Notes: generated by a model not told the origin, from the letters alone. A DNA stretch of 64,000 nt from Amphibacillus sp052055485 (GCF_052055485.1 NZ_CP197171.1:496001-560000); one strand, 5' to 3'; positions 25,559-35,497 are shown, numbered from the stretch's first letter. Numbers and translations are program-made.

Positions 25559-26794
25559 TTAATTATTCATTGTGATTTTTTCTTTAAATGATTGGTTATC
25601 AAATGCCTTAAAGAATGGATACCATATCGCTGTATAGGCAATTAATAACACTGCCCATAAAATGATTGCTCTCCAATCCATTGTTGTTAAAACAGAACTA
25701 ATCGGCATAGGTAGTTTGACACCAGTTAAGAGTTTTGAAGGTATATTAACCCATCCACTTCGCATAAATATCCAAACTATGATTGGTCCGACAATTCCAT
25801 TTAGCCACATGGGTAGCATCAAATATGGGTTAAAAGCAACTGGCGTACCAAAAATGACCGGCTCATTGATATTAAATAGGGAAGGAAGAAGATAAACTTT
25901 CCCCATAGTTCTTAATTTTTTTGTTTTCGCCTTCATCATTAATAAAACTAAAGGCAAAGTCGCACCCATACCACCAATCCATACAAATCCAACAAAAATA
26001 GTTTCCTGTGTCACAATAAAAGTTGGATCCAGTCCTGCGGAAACAGCTTCGATATTTTGTGCGATTCCCTCTAACATAATCGGTGTATAAACAGGGGATA
26101 ATAACCAACTACTAATTCCTAATGAATATAATAATGCAGGTGTAAAACAAATAAAGATAAACCCTGGTAATGTTTGTCCAATTACACTAATTGGGCTGAA
26201 TAACTTCATTACTAATGTAAAAATATCTAAATTTAAGGTGTAAATTAATACTGTCGTAATAAGTAAAGCGATAAATGTAGGAATGATCTGATTTAGCCAA
26301 CGTATAAGAAATTCAGGGATTGTATTATTATTCTTAAATGGGTCAAGTTTAGCATAGTTATGAATAATAATAGTTGCTAGAAGTCCCCCTAAAAATGAAA
26401 TCAGTATCCCTTTAGGTCCAAGACGGCTGAACTCTATTGATATGATCCCATCAACAATTTCTGGTTTTAGTAACATTAGAAAGGTTGATAATCCAACAAT
26501 CCCAGCACATATTTTATATTCTTCGTGACGCAATTTCTTCATGCCCTGAAAACCAACTAAAAATGATAAAATTAATGCATATAGACCAAAACTGAAATTG
26601 TGAATGGGAGAAATATCAGGCAAAACCTTCAAATACAGATTAATGATGTCATAAATTGATATAATCGATCCCAACAAAATCGTCGGTAACACCAACATGA
26701 TCGCACTAGATATTAATTGGATCCATGGGTTTTCAGCAAATCTGTTCATTTTCGGTGCAAATTTGTTTTCCAGAAAATAAATGATTTTATTCAT
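25559..26794 (-). CDS. PTS cellobiose-family IIC permease (module 1)
   Basis: This permease of about 411 residues has around ten hydrophobic segments. It contains the family blocks GFQGMKKLRHEEY, GISSWLLSPVYTPIMLEGIAQN, and FNINEPVIFGTPVAFNPYLMLPMWLNGIVGP, with the conserved NEP. It moves the beta-glucoside across the membrane while IIB phosphorylates it. AAGGAG lies 8 bases before the ATG at 26794; an ATG 12 codons upstream lies inside the IIB gene. It follows IIB by 11 bp. Confidence 0.93.
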   Translation of the reverse strand: MNKIIYFLENKFAPKMNRFAENPWIQLISSAIMLVLPTILLGSIISIYDIINLYLKVLPDISPIHNFSFGLYALILSFLVGFQGMKKLRHEEYKICAGIVGLSTFLMLLKPEIVDGIISIEFSRLGPKGILISFLGGLLATIIIHNYAKLDPFKNNNTIPEFLIRWLNQIIPTFIALLITTVLIYTLNLDIFTLVMKLFSPISVIGQTLPGFIFICFTPALLYSLGISSWLLSPVYTPIMLEGIAQNIEAVSAGLDPTFIVTQETIFVGFVWIGGMGATLPLVLLMMKAKTKKLRTMGKVYLLPSLFNINEPVIFGTPVAFNPYLMLPMWLNGIVGPIIVWIFMRSGWVNIPSKLLTGVKLPMPISSVLTTMDWRAIILWAVLLIAYTAIWYPFFKAFDNQSFKEKITMNN

Positions 26795-26805
26795 CTTTTT
26801 TCTCC

Positions 26806-27117
26806 TTATTGTAGTTTTTCTAATACCCAATCTAGTAAGGCATTTCCATCTAGTTCTCCATAAATTTCCTTGGGTATAACCTCCATTTTTACATTGTGTC
26901 TCTCAGACTTATCTCTAAGTTCATCGATTAAATACGTCATATGTGGTCCTAACAAAACTATATCTACTTTGTTAATATAGGAATCAACCGTACTTTCTGA
27001 AGCAGCCTTAATTTCGACAGCTATTTTCCGTTTTTTTGCAGCTTTTCTCATTGACTGCGCTAAGAAACCACTTGACATACCTGCTCCACAACATAAAAAA
27101 ATTCTCCTTGTTTCCAT
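26806..27117 (-). CDS. PTS lactose/cellobiose-family IIB component (module 1)
   Basis: This 103-residue protein carries the P-loop-like active site FLCCGAGMSSGFLA (phospho-Cys10) and VLLGPHMTYLIDEL. The start METRRIF at 27117 lies behind AGGTGAT; a GTG at 27129 behind AGGAGAGG would add MIHL. First gene of the module, divergent from the LicR-type gene. Confidence 0.93.
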   Translation of the reverse strand: METRRIFLCCGAGMSSGFLAQSMRKAAKKRKIAVEIKAASESTVDSYINKVDIVLLGPHMTYLIDELRDKSERHNVKMEVIPKEIYGELDGNALLDWVLEKLQ

Positions 27118-27303
27118 AAGGTGTATCACCTACCTCTCCTTTCAAGTTATTTTTATTATAAATCTAATTCTATATTTAAATCGTTTCATCAATTTCAGTT
27201 GTCCATGAAATAAATTGTTTCGTCCATAACCGAAAATATTAAATTGATTAATACTATATCATTTTGTATCTTTAGATGTAGAGTATAGCTAGGTGGTGGA
27301 AAA

Positions 27304-29211
27304 ATGGATTCAAAATTGGTTTCTTTACTAGATTATATGAGTAAGCAAAACAATCCAGTTTCAGGAAATGAGTTAGCAAAGTTATTCCAGGTAAGTACCA
27401 GAACGATTCAAAACTATATCAAAAAGGCTAATCATTTAAGCTCGTCTAAATTAATCCATTCAGATAAAAATGGATATCTAATGGATAAGTTAACTTACCA
27501 GAACTATCTTCTAAACTCAGTTCCTAATATTCCACAGGATAATGAATCAAGATCTAACTATTTGCTAAAAAGATTATTGACATCCGAAAATAATAGCATT
27601 AATACATTTGACCTGACTGATGACCTTTTTATCAGCTATTCAACTTTAAGAAATGTGATCACGTATACTAATCAAAAAATCAATATTCATCATTTAAAGA
27701 TTATTTCAAGGAATAATCATCTTATAATATCAGGGACAGCAAGTGGAAAAAGAAAGCTGATGACTTCATTCATACAAGAGGAAGCATCAACTGATATACT
27801 TACTTTTGAAAATTTGTACAGCTACTTTCCAGAGAGTTTTGTTAATACTGTTAATAGATTTCTGGAATCCTTTGCAAATCATAATGATATAAAACTTAAT
27901 AAATTTTCAAAGACAAATTTAGTTTTACATTTTTGTTCGCTGTTAAATAAACGTTATGGAAATAATCAAAGAGCTGATACTGATTTTATGCTTGATCATA
28001 CATTCGATCAGCACCTTGCTGATGAACTAAAGGAAAGAATTAGTGATGAATTTAAAATTGATTTAACAGACAAGGAACTTTCTGAAGCCTATCTTTTATT
28101 ACAAATATATTCTAATTTGCATTCTAATGATGGTGGGATTCCTGATAAAATAAAAAAAATAGTTTTCGAAATTATTGATAATATTAATGATTTATATTTA
28201 ATTGATTTAAATACAGAAAAGTTTATTTCTCCCTTTGCCTTACATCTGAAAAAACTCTTCTATCGTTTAGATCACAATAAAAAAATCCGAAATCCATTAA
28301 TTGGACATATTAAAAGAACAGCACCCATTATTTATGATATCGCAACCTCCGTTGCAATATTTATTAACAAAGTTTTTGATAATATTGTAATGACCCAAGA
28401 TGAGGTAGCCTTTATTGCCCTTCATATAGGTGCTGAACTTAATCGGCAAAATGATGATAAAGAAAAAATACGAACGGCCATTATACTACCAGAATATCTC
28501 AGTCTACAAACAAGTATAATAAGTAAAATTAAAAACAATTTTAGTGAGGATATTCACCTTGTTCAGTTATTAAAAAATAGTGAACACATACAAACAATTG
28601 ATGAATCTGTTGAATTACTAATTACAACTTATCCTTCTTCAGATAGAGATGAACGATATGAGACTATTCAAATTTCTCCTTTTTTCAATTCTGATGATCA
28701 GGCGGAATTATTAGAAGTTATTGATTCTTTTCGGAAAAAGAAATTAAATCGTCTTCTTTGCACGAAATTTGATATTTTTTTCAAGGAAGAACTCTTTTAC
28801 GTAGCAGAAGCTCGTCAATTTGACGATGAATTTGACGTCATTCATTTTTTGTCCAATAAATTAATCATTAAGGATTATGCACCAACTGAGTTTTTACAAA
28901 ATGTAATTGAACGTGAGCAAATGGGGTCAACTGCTTTTGGGAAAATTGCTGTACCTCACCAGTTTTTCGTTCCATCTAAAAGGAATGGGATAAGTGTACT
29001 TGTTTCTAAAGAAGGGATTAAATGGGGTGAAAATATAGTTTATATTGTATTTTTGGTTTGTATAAAAGATGAAGACAGACAAGTTTTCGGCGATATATAT
29101 GAGGCTCTATTAAATTTGTTTACTGAAGATACCATATTTAATTCTTACGATGATATTTGTGATTTTCAGTCCTTCAAACACTTTATCTTTTCTCACATCA
29201 ATATCCTATAA
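27304..29211 (+). CDS. LicR-type PRD transcriptional activator with PTS IIA domain (module 1)
   Basis: This 635-residue regulator has an HTH at residues 1-45 (SGNELAKLFQVSTRTIQNYIKKAN), a second HTH at about residues 80-130, and two PRD domains (about residues 180-400, with LHFCSLLNKR and FIALHIGAELNRQN). A IIB-like segment follows, then a C-terminal IIA domain with phospho-His in FGKIAVPHQFF. In Bacillus LicR, PTS phosphorylation of PRD and IIA histidines couples activity to substrate and carbon state. AGGTGG precedes the ATG. It is transcribed away from the PTS/GH1 operon, its probable target. Confidence 0.88.
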   Translation: MDSKLVSLLDYMSKQNNPVSGNELAKLFQVSTRTIQNYIKKANHLSSSKLIHSDKNGYLMDKLTYQNYLLNSVPNIPQDNESRSNYLLKRLLTSENNSINTFDLTDDLFISYSTLRNVITYTNQKINIHHLKIISRNNHLIISGTASGKRKLMTSFIQEEASTDILTFENLYSYFPESFVNTVNRFLESFANHNDIKLNKFSKTNLVLHFCSLLNKRYGNNQRADTDFMLDHTFDQHLADELKERISDEFKIDLTDKELSEAYLLLQIYSNLHSNDGGIPDKIKKIVFEIIDNINDLYLIDLNTEKFISPFALHLKKLFYRLDHNKKIRNPLIGHIKRTAPIIYDIATSVAIFINKVFDNIVMTQDEVAFIALHIGAELNRQNDDKEKIRTAIILPEYLSLQTSIISKIKNNFSEDIHLVQLLKNSEHIQTIDESVELLITTYPSSDRDERYETIQISPFFNSDDQAELLEVIDSFRKKKLNRLLCTKFDIFFKEELFYVAEARQFDDEFDVIHFLSNKLIIKDYAPTEFLQNVIEREQMGSTAFGKIAVPHQFFVPSKRNGISVLVSKEGIKWGENIVYIVFLVCIKDEDRQVFGDIYEALLNLFTEDTIFNSYDDICDFQSFKHFIFSHINIL

Positions 29212-29565
29212 GTAAGTTTTAATAGCAAAGTTGTTCAGAAAGAAACAAAAAAGGTCAAATAGAAATTAGCTATGAGACTGTTAAAGATATAAGAACACCT
29301 GGAAAGAAGTAAAGTCCTCTCTTTTCAAGCGTTTTGGCTTTGATCGTATAAGTTAAGTTCTCTACGCATGCGGTAGCTATTTGTATCTTTTATTTTATCT
29401 TCATTAGGTAGTACGAACTTCTCATTTAAGTGCAATACTATATTTTTTCCTAACTTTTTTGAACCATTTCAATTATAGTCTACTTTTTATATACGCCTAG
29501 GCAAAGGATCGATGATAGGTTAAAAGGATATCCTAGATCATACATACCCTGTGATACTAAATTTA
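29212..29565. other. Gene-free spacer between the LicR-type and LacI-type genes
   Basis: About 350 bp. A short plus-strand frame just after the licR-type stop, ending near 29312, reads IEISYETVKDIRTPGKK and could be a decayed coding remnant, but it has no start site and no recognised relative. No clear terminator or repeat is seen. Confidence 0.4.
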
Positions 29566-30591
29566 TCATTTTAATAATGATGCATGGCTATATCGTTCGA
29601 TTAAAGAAATCGGCAAAATAACCTTTCTTGACTCTGTTTTTCTTCTTTCAATTTGTTCAATCAATAATTGTGTTGCAACCTTACCTTTTTCAACAGCATT
29701 TTGGGCAATTGTAGTTAACGCTGGTGCAGTGTATTCTGAAGCCTCAATATTATCAAATCCAATTAAAGAATAATTTTGTGGAACTTTAATATTATTTTCC
29801 CCAAAAAACTTCAGCAAACCAATAGCAAGAATGTCAGAGAAACAAAAGATTGCTGTTATTTTAGGATTATCAATAATAAAACGACCAGATTCATAACCAC
29901 ACTTCATCGAGACAGAGGTATCAATATAAATCAAATCATTTATGTTAAAATTTTCATCGTAATAAGCTTTTTTTGCACCTTCATAACGTGCTCGCATGAC
30001 ACCATTAACATTTTTATTACCACCCATTAACGCAATTTGTTTATGGCCACGGTCTAATAGATATTTCGCTCCTTTATAACCACCTTGTTCATCATCTGAA
30101 AATACTTGGTATGCACCTTCATCCATTAAGTAACTATCAACAAATACACTTGGAATTCCTAATGCCTCTATTTCGTATACCAATGGCGTATTATAAATGG
30201 CTCCGATAACGATTACACCATCAATATTTCGTTCTTTAACAAAACTAAGATCTATCGTTTTATGATTTGTAATAATTGTTAACACAGCATGATAATCATG
30301 TTGTCTTGAAATTTTTTCAATACCAGAAACTAAATTCCAATAAAAGGGGTTATCATGTAAGTCACCTTTTTCAGTAAGGAAAGGAATAATAACTCCAATT
30401 AATTTACTACTCTTTTTCTTCATCGTTCTTGCCGAAATATTAGGATAATAGCCTAATTCTTTAATTGTTTTCTTAACTACTTGCACTGTTTTCTCAGAGA
30501 CTCTACCCGTACCATTTATAACATTAGAAACAGTTGCAATTGAAACATCAGCATGATTCGCTACATCATGTATAGTCACATTTTTATTCAT
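29566..30591 (-). CDS. LacI-family repressor of the maltodextrin genes
   Basis: This 341-residue protein has the LacI HTH at residues 5-24 (IHDVANHADVSIATVSNVIN) and hinge (LGYYPNISARTMKKKSSKLIGVIIPF). It continues with a periplasmic-binding-protein-like sensor domain (IFCFSDILAIGLLKFFGENNIKVP, GFDNIEASEYTAPALTTI). It is divergent from malE/amylase and two to three TTAAACGTTTAA-type palindromes lie between them, so it most likely represses those genes and perhaps itself. The start lacks a strong ribosome binding site (AATAAATATG), suggesting low expression. Confidence 0.9.
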   Translation of the reverse strand: MNKNVTIHDVANHADVSIATVSNVINGTGRVSEKTVQVVKKTIKELGYYPNISARTMKKKSSKLIGVIIPFLTEKGDLHDNPFYWNLVSGIEKISRQHDYHAVLTIITNHKTIDLSFVKERNIDGVIVIGAIYNTPLVYEIEALGIPSVFVDSYLMDEGAYQVFSDDEQGGYKGAKYLLDRGHKQIALMGGNKNVNGVMRARYEGAKKAYYDENFNINDLIYIDTSVSMKCGYESGRFIIDNPKITAIFCFSDILAIGLLKFFGENNIKVPQNYSLIGFDNIEASEYTAPALTTIAQNAVEKGKVATQLLIEQIERRKTESRKVILPISLIERYSHASLLK

Positions 30592-30735
30592 ATTTATTGT
30601 AGAAGGTCATCAATAATAGACCACTGGTTTGATAAAAACCTTCTCTCCCCTCTCTTCTAAACAATATCTTTATTAGATTAAGTCTATCCTAATATAATTG
30701 TGATATCAATTAGATAATTACAATTATCTCTTGAA

Positions 30736-30837
30736 ATTAAACGTTTAATCAGATAGTAGATAAAAAAGGGAAATAGTATATATACAACTACTCAGAACTA
30801 TGATTTAATTTGATTAAACGTTTAACTAAAACGTTTT
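30736..30837. promoter_or_regulatory. LacI-type operators in the lacI-malE divergent region
   Basis: ATTAAACGTTTAAT (30736-30749) is a perfect 14-base palindrome, TTAAACGTTTAA recurs at 30814-30825, and AAAACGTTTT follows at 30828-30837. All are centred on CG, the hallmark of LacI/CcpA-family sites. The first two are centred about 77 bp apart, suitable for looping. Some may also be read by CcpA. Confidence 0.8.
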
Positions 30838-30866
30838 CATATTTTTCATATTAAGGAGGGAGTAGA

Positions 30867-32165
30867 ATGACATTTAAAAAATGGTTATCTCTATGGTTTG
30901 TAGCAATTATCATTATACTGATGGGATGTGGCAGTCATACAGATGAATCAAATGCTAACACTGATTCATCTGATCAAGAAGGGGAAAGCCAACATGAGCT
31001 TTCCGATGAAGATGAAGGATCTCAAGAAAAGAAACCTGAAAAACTAACCATGTGGGTACACGATGAAGAAGTACAATTAGACGCTTATTTTGAAATCACA
31101 GATAAATTTACCGAAGAGTATGGTATTGATATTGAAATCATTCCATATAGTCAAGGAGATCAGCTTGAAGGAATGGCTCTCGATGGACCCGGGGGTATTG
31201 GCCCTGACCTATTCTATACCGCACATGATCATTTAGGTAACATTTTCAACCAAGGTTTAGCGGCTGAACTTGAGTTTACAGATGAACAATTACTTCAATT
31301 AGAGGAATATGACAGTGATGTTTTACATTCATTTAGCTATGAAGGAACACAATACGGTATTCCAGCGGTAGTAGAAACATATTTGCTTTTTTACAATAAA
31401 TCACTTATTGATGAATCTCCAGCTACAATTGATGAAATGATGACGATTTCAGGGGAATTAAGAGATGGTGACCAATATGGTTTTGTCATTGATGCAGCCA
31501 ATTTTTATTTTGTTTATCCATTTCTGACAGCTCCCGGTGGTTTCGTTTTTGAACAAATTGATGCGGGAGAATTTGATGTAGAATCAATTGGATTAAATAC
31601 TGAAGGTGCAATTAAAGGAGGAGAACTGATACAGTCATGGTATGAAGATGATTTGATTCCTATAGGAATGGATTTTGATATTATGAGTGGACTCTTTAGT
31701 GATGGAAAAGCAGCTATGGCTATAGATGGACCATGGGCAATTGCTGATTATGAAAATAGCTTGGGAGATGACTTAGGGATTAGTACATTACCTGCATGGG
31801 AAGACAATCCTATTAAATCATTCTCCGGGAATAAAGGTTGGATTGTTAATTATTACTCCGAAAATATATATTGGGCCACTGAATTAGCTTTATTTATCAC
31901 TAATTCAGAAAATGGTACGTTATACTATGAAATAGCTAATGAACTTCCAGCTAACACTCATGCAATAGTTGAAGATGAAAAAATGGAACCTGTATTGGAG
32001 CAAATGCAATTTGCAGAGCCCATGCCAAATGTTCCGGAAATGGCTCAAGTATGGGAACCGATGGCTGATGCTCTTCAATTTATTGCACAAGGGGAGGATC
32101 CTGAATCTGTCTTAAATGAAGCAGTTGAAATCATCTTTCAACAAATAGAACTTTCCAAACAATAA
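30867..32165 (+). CDS. Maltodextrin-type ABC transporter substrate-binding lipoprotein
   Basis: This 432-residue extracellular binding protein has a lipoprotein signal (residues 1-22, lipobox LMGC, Cys22) and a long acidic linker. The MalE-like fold shows LTMWVHDEEVQLDAYFEITDKFTEEYGIDIEI, GPDLFYTAHDHLG, FSDGKAAMAIDGPWAI, and ANTHA near the end. It should bind maltodextrins and present them to a MalFG-type permease. No permease genes follow, which is unusual; it must use one encoded elsewhere. AAGGAGGG precedes the ATG. The amylase gene follows 49 bp on. Confidence 0.88.
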   Translation: MTFKKWLSLWFVAIIIILMGCGSHTDESNANTDSSDQEGESQHELSDEDEGSQEKKPEKLTMWVHDEEVQLDAYFEITDKFTEEYGIDIEIIPYSQGDQLEGMALDGPGGIGPDLFYTAHDHLGNIFNQGLAAELEFTDEQLLQLEEYDSDVLHSFSYEGTQYGIPAVVETYLLFYNKSLIDESPATIDEMMTISGELRDGDQYGFVIDAANFYFVYPFLTAPGGFVFEQIDAGEFDVESIGLNTEGAIKGGELIQSWYEDDLIPIGMDFDIMSGLFSDGKAAMAIDGPWAIADYENSLGDDLGISTLPAWEDNPIKSFSGNKGWIVNYYSENIYWATELALFITNSENGTLYYEIANELPANTHAIVEDEKMEPVLEQMQFAEPMPNVPEMAQVWEPMADALQFIAQGEDPESVLNEAVEIIFQQIELSKQ

Positions 32166-32214
32166 TCAGAAAAATTTATTTAAAAGCTTGATTAGAAAGG
32201 GGGCAAGGGCTTCT

Positions 32215-33972
32215 ATGCAAAAAGAAGCGATCTATCATAGGGCTTTAAAACCATTTAGTTGTAGTCTTGGCCATGGAAATGTTGAAATTATGATTAAAAC
32301 AAAACGAGGGGATATTTTAGAGATAAACTGTATCTATGGGGATCCAAATCAGTTTTCAGATTCTTATAGACAGTTTATGAAAAAAACAGGAACAACAAAG
32401 TTATTTGATTTTTGGAAAATAACAATTCATTCTTCTAGTAAACGTTTAAGGTATCTTTTCTATCTCAAAGATCAGGTAGGACATACACAGTATTATACAG
32501 AAAGAGGCTTCTCTAAAGATTTCCCAAAGGATATTAATGCTTGTTTTGCCTTTCCTTATTTACATGATATTGATACCTATCAATCGCCTGAGTGGGTTAA
32601 AAACACAGTTTGGTATCAAATATTTCCTGATCGTTTTGCAAATGGTAGCCCTGTATTAAATCCCCCTAATACTTTAGAATGGGGCGAAGCAGCCCCCTCT
32701 TATACAAGTGTTTTTGGTGGCGATCTTAACGGAATTATAAATAAGTTAGATTACTTAGAGTCTTTAGGTATTACAGGAATCTATTTATGTCCAATCTTTG
32801 CTTCATCTTCAAACCATAAATATGATACAATAGACTATATGGAAATTGATCCACAATTTGGTGACAAAGAAACTCTTGCTAAACTGATTCAAGTCTGTCA
32901 TAAACGCGGGATAAAGATAATGCTTGATGCAGTGTTTAACCACAGTGGCTTTCATTTTCCACCTTTTCAAGATGTCCTAGAAAAAGGTAAAGCATCAATC
33001 TATAAAGATTGGTTTCACATTCGTGATTTTCCGATTGTAACCGACCCTATTCCTAATTATGAAACTTTTGGCTATGAAGCTCATATGCCTAAGTTGAATA
33101 CTGCTAATAAAGATGTTAAGCGCTATTTATTAAATGTTGCACGCTATTGGATTGAGGAGTTTGATATTGATGGTTGGAGATTAGACGTGGCAGATGAAAT
33201 TGATCATTCCTTTTGGCGGGATTTCAGGAAAGAAATGAAGGCTATTAAACCTGATGTATTTATTTTAGGTGAGGCTTGGCATGATTCTATGGCTTGGTTA
33301 CAAGGTGACCAGTTTGATGCCACTATGAACTATCCATTTTATGATGCACTTACTCAATTTTTTGCCAAACAAGCTATACATGCAAATGATTTTTCAGATC
33401 TAATCACAAATTTATTACATTCATACCCTAGCCCGAACAATTATTTAGCTTTTAACATTGTTGGTAGTCATGATACGGAGAGAATATTAACACTTTCAAA
33501 TCACATTCGTGAGAGAGTTAAACTGATTTATTTATTTCAAATGTCTTTTTTAGGTACACCTTGTATCTATTACGGCGATGAAATAGGGATGCAGGGTGGC
33601 CAAGATCCTGATTGTAGAGCATGCATGGAATGGGATGAAACAAAACAAGATAAAGAATTATATGGTTTTATACGTAAATTAATTAATCTAAGAGAAAAGA
33701 TAGATGTGTTTGGGAATGAGGCAAGCTTTAAGTTTATTAGAGTAGAGAATTCAAAACGGGTCATTGCCTATGAAAAACGAAATAAAACCGATCAGTTAAT
33801 TTTTATTCTTAATAGTAGTGAAAAGCCCATAAGGGTTAATATCCCCATATTAAAAAATCATCATATCAGAGAAATTTTTCATGACCAATTCTATGATTTC
33901 TCAAATCATACTTTAATCAAATTAGATGCTTATGATTATAAATGTTTTCAACTTGTAGAGGTTAATTATTAG
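32215..33972 (+). CDS. GH13 neopullulanase/cyclomaltodextrinase-type amylase
   Basis: This 585-residue enzyme has no signal peptide, so it is cytoplasmic. An N-terminal CBM34-like domain (about residues 1-120) precedes the TIM barrel. The GH13 regions are visible: DAVFNHSG, GWRLDVADE (nucleophile Asp324), LGEAWHD (acid/base Glu353) and NIVGSHDTER (Asp420), plus MPKLN. Length and CBM34 place it with neopullulanase, maltogenic amylase and cyclomaltodextrinase, which cut imported maltodextrins or cyclodextrins. The ATG at 32215 is chosen because the upstream in-frame TTG adds nine unconserved residues; AAGGG lies 5 bases before it. Operon with the binding protein. Confidence 0.9.
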   Translation: MQKEAIYHRALKPFSCSLGHGNVEIMIKTKRGDILEINCIYGDPNQFSDSYRQFMKKTGTTKLFDFWKITIHSSSKRLRYLFYLKDQVGHTQYYTERGFSKDFPKDINACFAFPYLHDIDTYQSPEWVKNTVWYQIFPDRFANGSPVLNPPNTLEWGEAAPSYTSVFGGDLNGIINKLDYLESLGITGIYLCPIFASSSNHKYDTIDYMEIDPQFGDKETLAKLIQVCHKRGIKIMLDAVFNHSGFHFPPFQDVLEKGKASIYKDWFHIRDFPIVTDPIPNYETFGYEAHMPKLNTANKDVKRYLLNVARYWIEEFDIDGWRLDVADEIDHSFWRDFRKEMKAIKPDVFILGEAWHDSMAWLQGDQFDATMNYPFYDALTQFFAKQAIHANDFSDLITNLLHSYPSPNNYLAFNIVGSHDTERILTLSNHIRERVKLIYLFQMSFLGTPCIYYGDEIGMQGGQDPDCRACMEWDETKQDKELYGFIRKLINLREKIDVFGNEASFKFIRVENSKRVIAYEKRNKTDQLIFILNSSEKPIRVNIPILKNHHIREIFHDQFYDFSNHTLIKLDAYDYKCFQLVEVNY

Positions 33973-34207
33973 TCCTTCTACAATAAAAATACCATAGCCT
34001 ATTTATTAACTAAAAATCTTTAAAGCCTAATCTTATTAAAATACTTGTGAGAAATTAATGTTCTTAAAAAGGATATTCAAAAAATCCGAGATAAATGACA
34101 ATTCGAGATAAAAGAGCTTCCTCTAACTGCTGATCAGTCCTAGAAGGTGATGAATTTAATCACATAGTTGTTTTCATTTCTCTTTTTACAAATACAATTA
34201 AAATAGA

Positions 34208-34262
34208 ATGAATAGCCTCCTTGAAGACTGACTTTAAACTTGACTTCAAGGGGGTTATTTTT
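34208..34262. terminator. Bidirectional terminator between the amylase gene and murB
   Basis: CCTCCTTGAAG pairs with CTTCAAGGGGG around a 17-base loop, followed on the plus strand by TTATTTTTGTTG. It lies 5 bp beyond the murB stop and about 240 bp after the amylase gene. Confidence 0.75.
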
Positions 34263-34267
34263 GTTGT

Positions 34268-35188
34268 TTATGACTCATCTTCACCAATAATACGAACTTC
34301 GCGTTCAAGCTTAACTCCATATTTTTCTTTTACCTTTTCTTGAACCATTTCAATCACAGCGATATAGTCAGTAGCAGTTGCATTATCTTTATTGACAATG
34401 AAACCAGCATGTTTTGTCGACACTTCTGCTCCACCAAAGCCCCTTCCTTGCAAGCCACTATCTTGAATTAATTTACCAGCAAAATAGCCGGGAGGACGCT
34501 TGAAAACACTTCCACATGATGGATATTCCAAAGGTTGTTTGGCTTCACGCTGTTCCGTTAAGTCATCCATTTGCTGTTTAATGGCTGTTTGATCTGCTTT
34601 TTTCAAATTAAACTGAGCCTCAATGACGATATAACCATGTTCAGGAATATTACTTGTTCGATAGGTTAAATCTAGTTGATCAGCGGCTAATGTTAGTATA
34701 TTTCCAGCTCGATCAATCACAACAGCATATGCTAAACAATCTTTAATTTCTCCACCATAAGCACCAGCATTCATATATAGGGCACCACCAACAGTACCTG
34801 GAATGCCACAGGCAAATTCTAATCCAGACAGCGATTGTTCAAGGGCATAGTAAGAGGTGTCGATAATTCTTGCACCACTTTGAGCAATGACTGTCTCACC
34901 TTGATGACGAATCGTTTGAAGTTTTTTTAAGTTCATAACAATACCGCGAATTCCCCCATCTCGAACAATCAGATTTGAACCGTTCCCTAACAGGGTAAAG
35001 GGAATATTTTCTTGATTAGCCAAACGGACAACGGCTTGAATGTGCTCAACTGATTCCGGCATGACAAAATAATCAGCTGCGCCCCCTAACTTTGTATACG
35101 TATGATTTCTAATTTGTTCATCTATTAAAAGATTATTTTCACCAACAATGTCCAAGAGCATTTCTTTTATTGAATGACGTCGGGTCAT
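34268..35188 (-). CDS. murB: UDP-N-acetylenolpyruvoylglucosamine reductase MurB
   Basis: This FAD enzyme of about 306 residues reduces enolpyruvyl-UDP-GlcNAc to UDP-MurNAc in peptidoglycan synthesis. Motifs are HTYTKLGGAADYFVMPES (FAD domain), FTLLGNGSNLIVRDGGIRGIV, LEFACGIPGTVGGALYMNAGAYGGEI, and PSCGSVFKRPPGYFAGKLI with the catalytic Ser in type IIb context. The ATG at 35188 is favoured because AAAGGA is too close to the upstream ATG at 35197. Monocistronic. Confidence 0.95.
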   Translation of the reverse strand: MTRRHSIKEMLLDIVGENNLLIDEQIRNHTYTKLGGAADYFVMPESVEHIQAVVRLANQENIPFTLLGNGSNLIVRDGGIRGIVMNLKKLQTIRHQGETVIAQSGARIIDTSYYALEQSLSGLEFACGIPGTVGGALYMNAGAYGGEIKDCLAYAVVIDRAGNILTLAADQLDLTYRTSNIPEHGYIVIEAQFNLKKADQTAIKQQMDDLTEQREAKQPLEYPSCGSVFKRPPGYFAGKLIQDSGLQGRGFGGAEVSTKHAGFIVNKDNATATDYIAVIEMVQEKVKEKYGVKLEREVRIIGEDES

Positions 35189-35497
35189 TTCTATCATATC
35201 CTTTAAACTAATATTGCAAATTCAAGTTTGCACAATCTCAATTATAGCAGGGATGATGCTGATTAGCCAATAGCAATTCAGCACTGTTTTTGTCAAATAG
35301 TATTCTCTCCTCAACCCATTAAGTAAATTGCCATTACTGAAAACAAAAATAATCCTATCTTTGATAAAGGTATGTCCAATCATTCCATTGTTCGATGAAG
35401 TAATGATCAGTTGAAAAAGAACCATTTAAACTTGAACCTTACGTTAGGTTATGTTTTATAGTGGACTTTATAGTGCATAAAAGAAAGGAAAAGAGAA
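35189..35497. other. murB-hslO divergent region
   Basis: Contains the 19-bp-spaced promoter at 35432-35462 described separately and AAGGAA as the hslO ribosome binding site. The murB-proximal half contains only A+T-rich sequence with no recognised motif. Confidence 0.6.
35432..35462 (+). promoter_or_regulatory. MerR-type promoter (19-bp spacer) of hslO and its MerR regulator
   Basis: TTGAAC (35432-35437) and TATAGT (35457-35462) are separated by 19 bp, the overlong spacing typical of MerR-activated promoters. Within it lies ACCTTACGTTAGGT, a nearly perfect palindrome, exactly where MerR-family regulators bind. The transcript would begin near 35469, about 30 bp before hslO. The MerR regulator gene is the second gene of this transcript, so autoregulation is likely (inference). 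Confidence 0.75.

Noticed and set aside
29212..29312. C-terminal fragment of a lost gene after the LicR-type gene
   Set aside because: Only about 17 credible residues, no relative recognised and no start; too weak to call a pseudogene.
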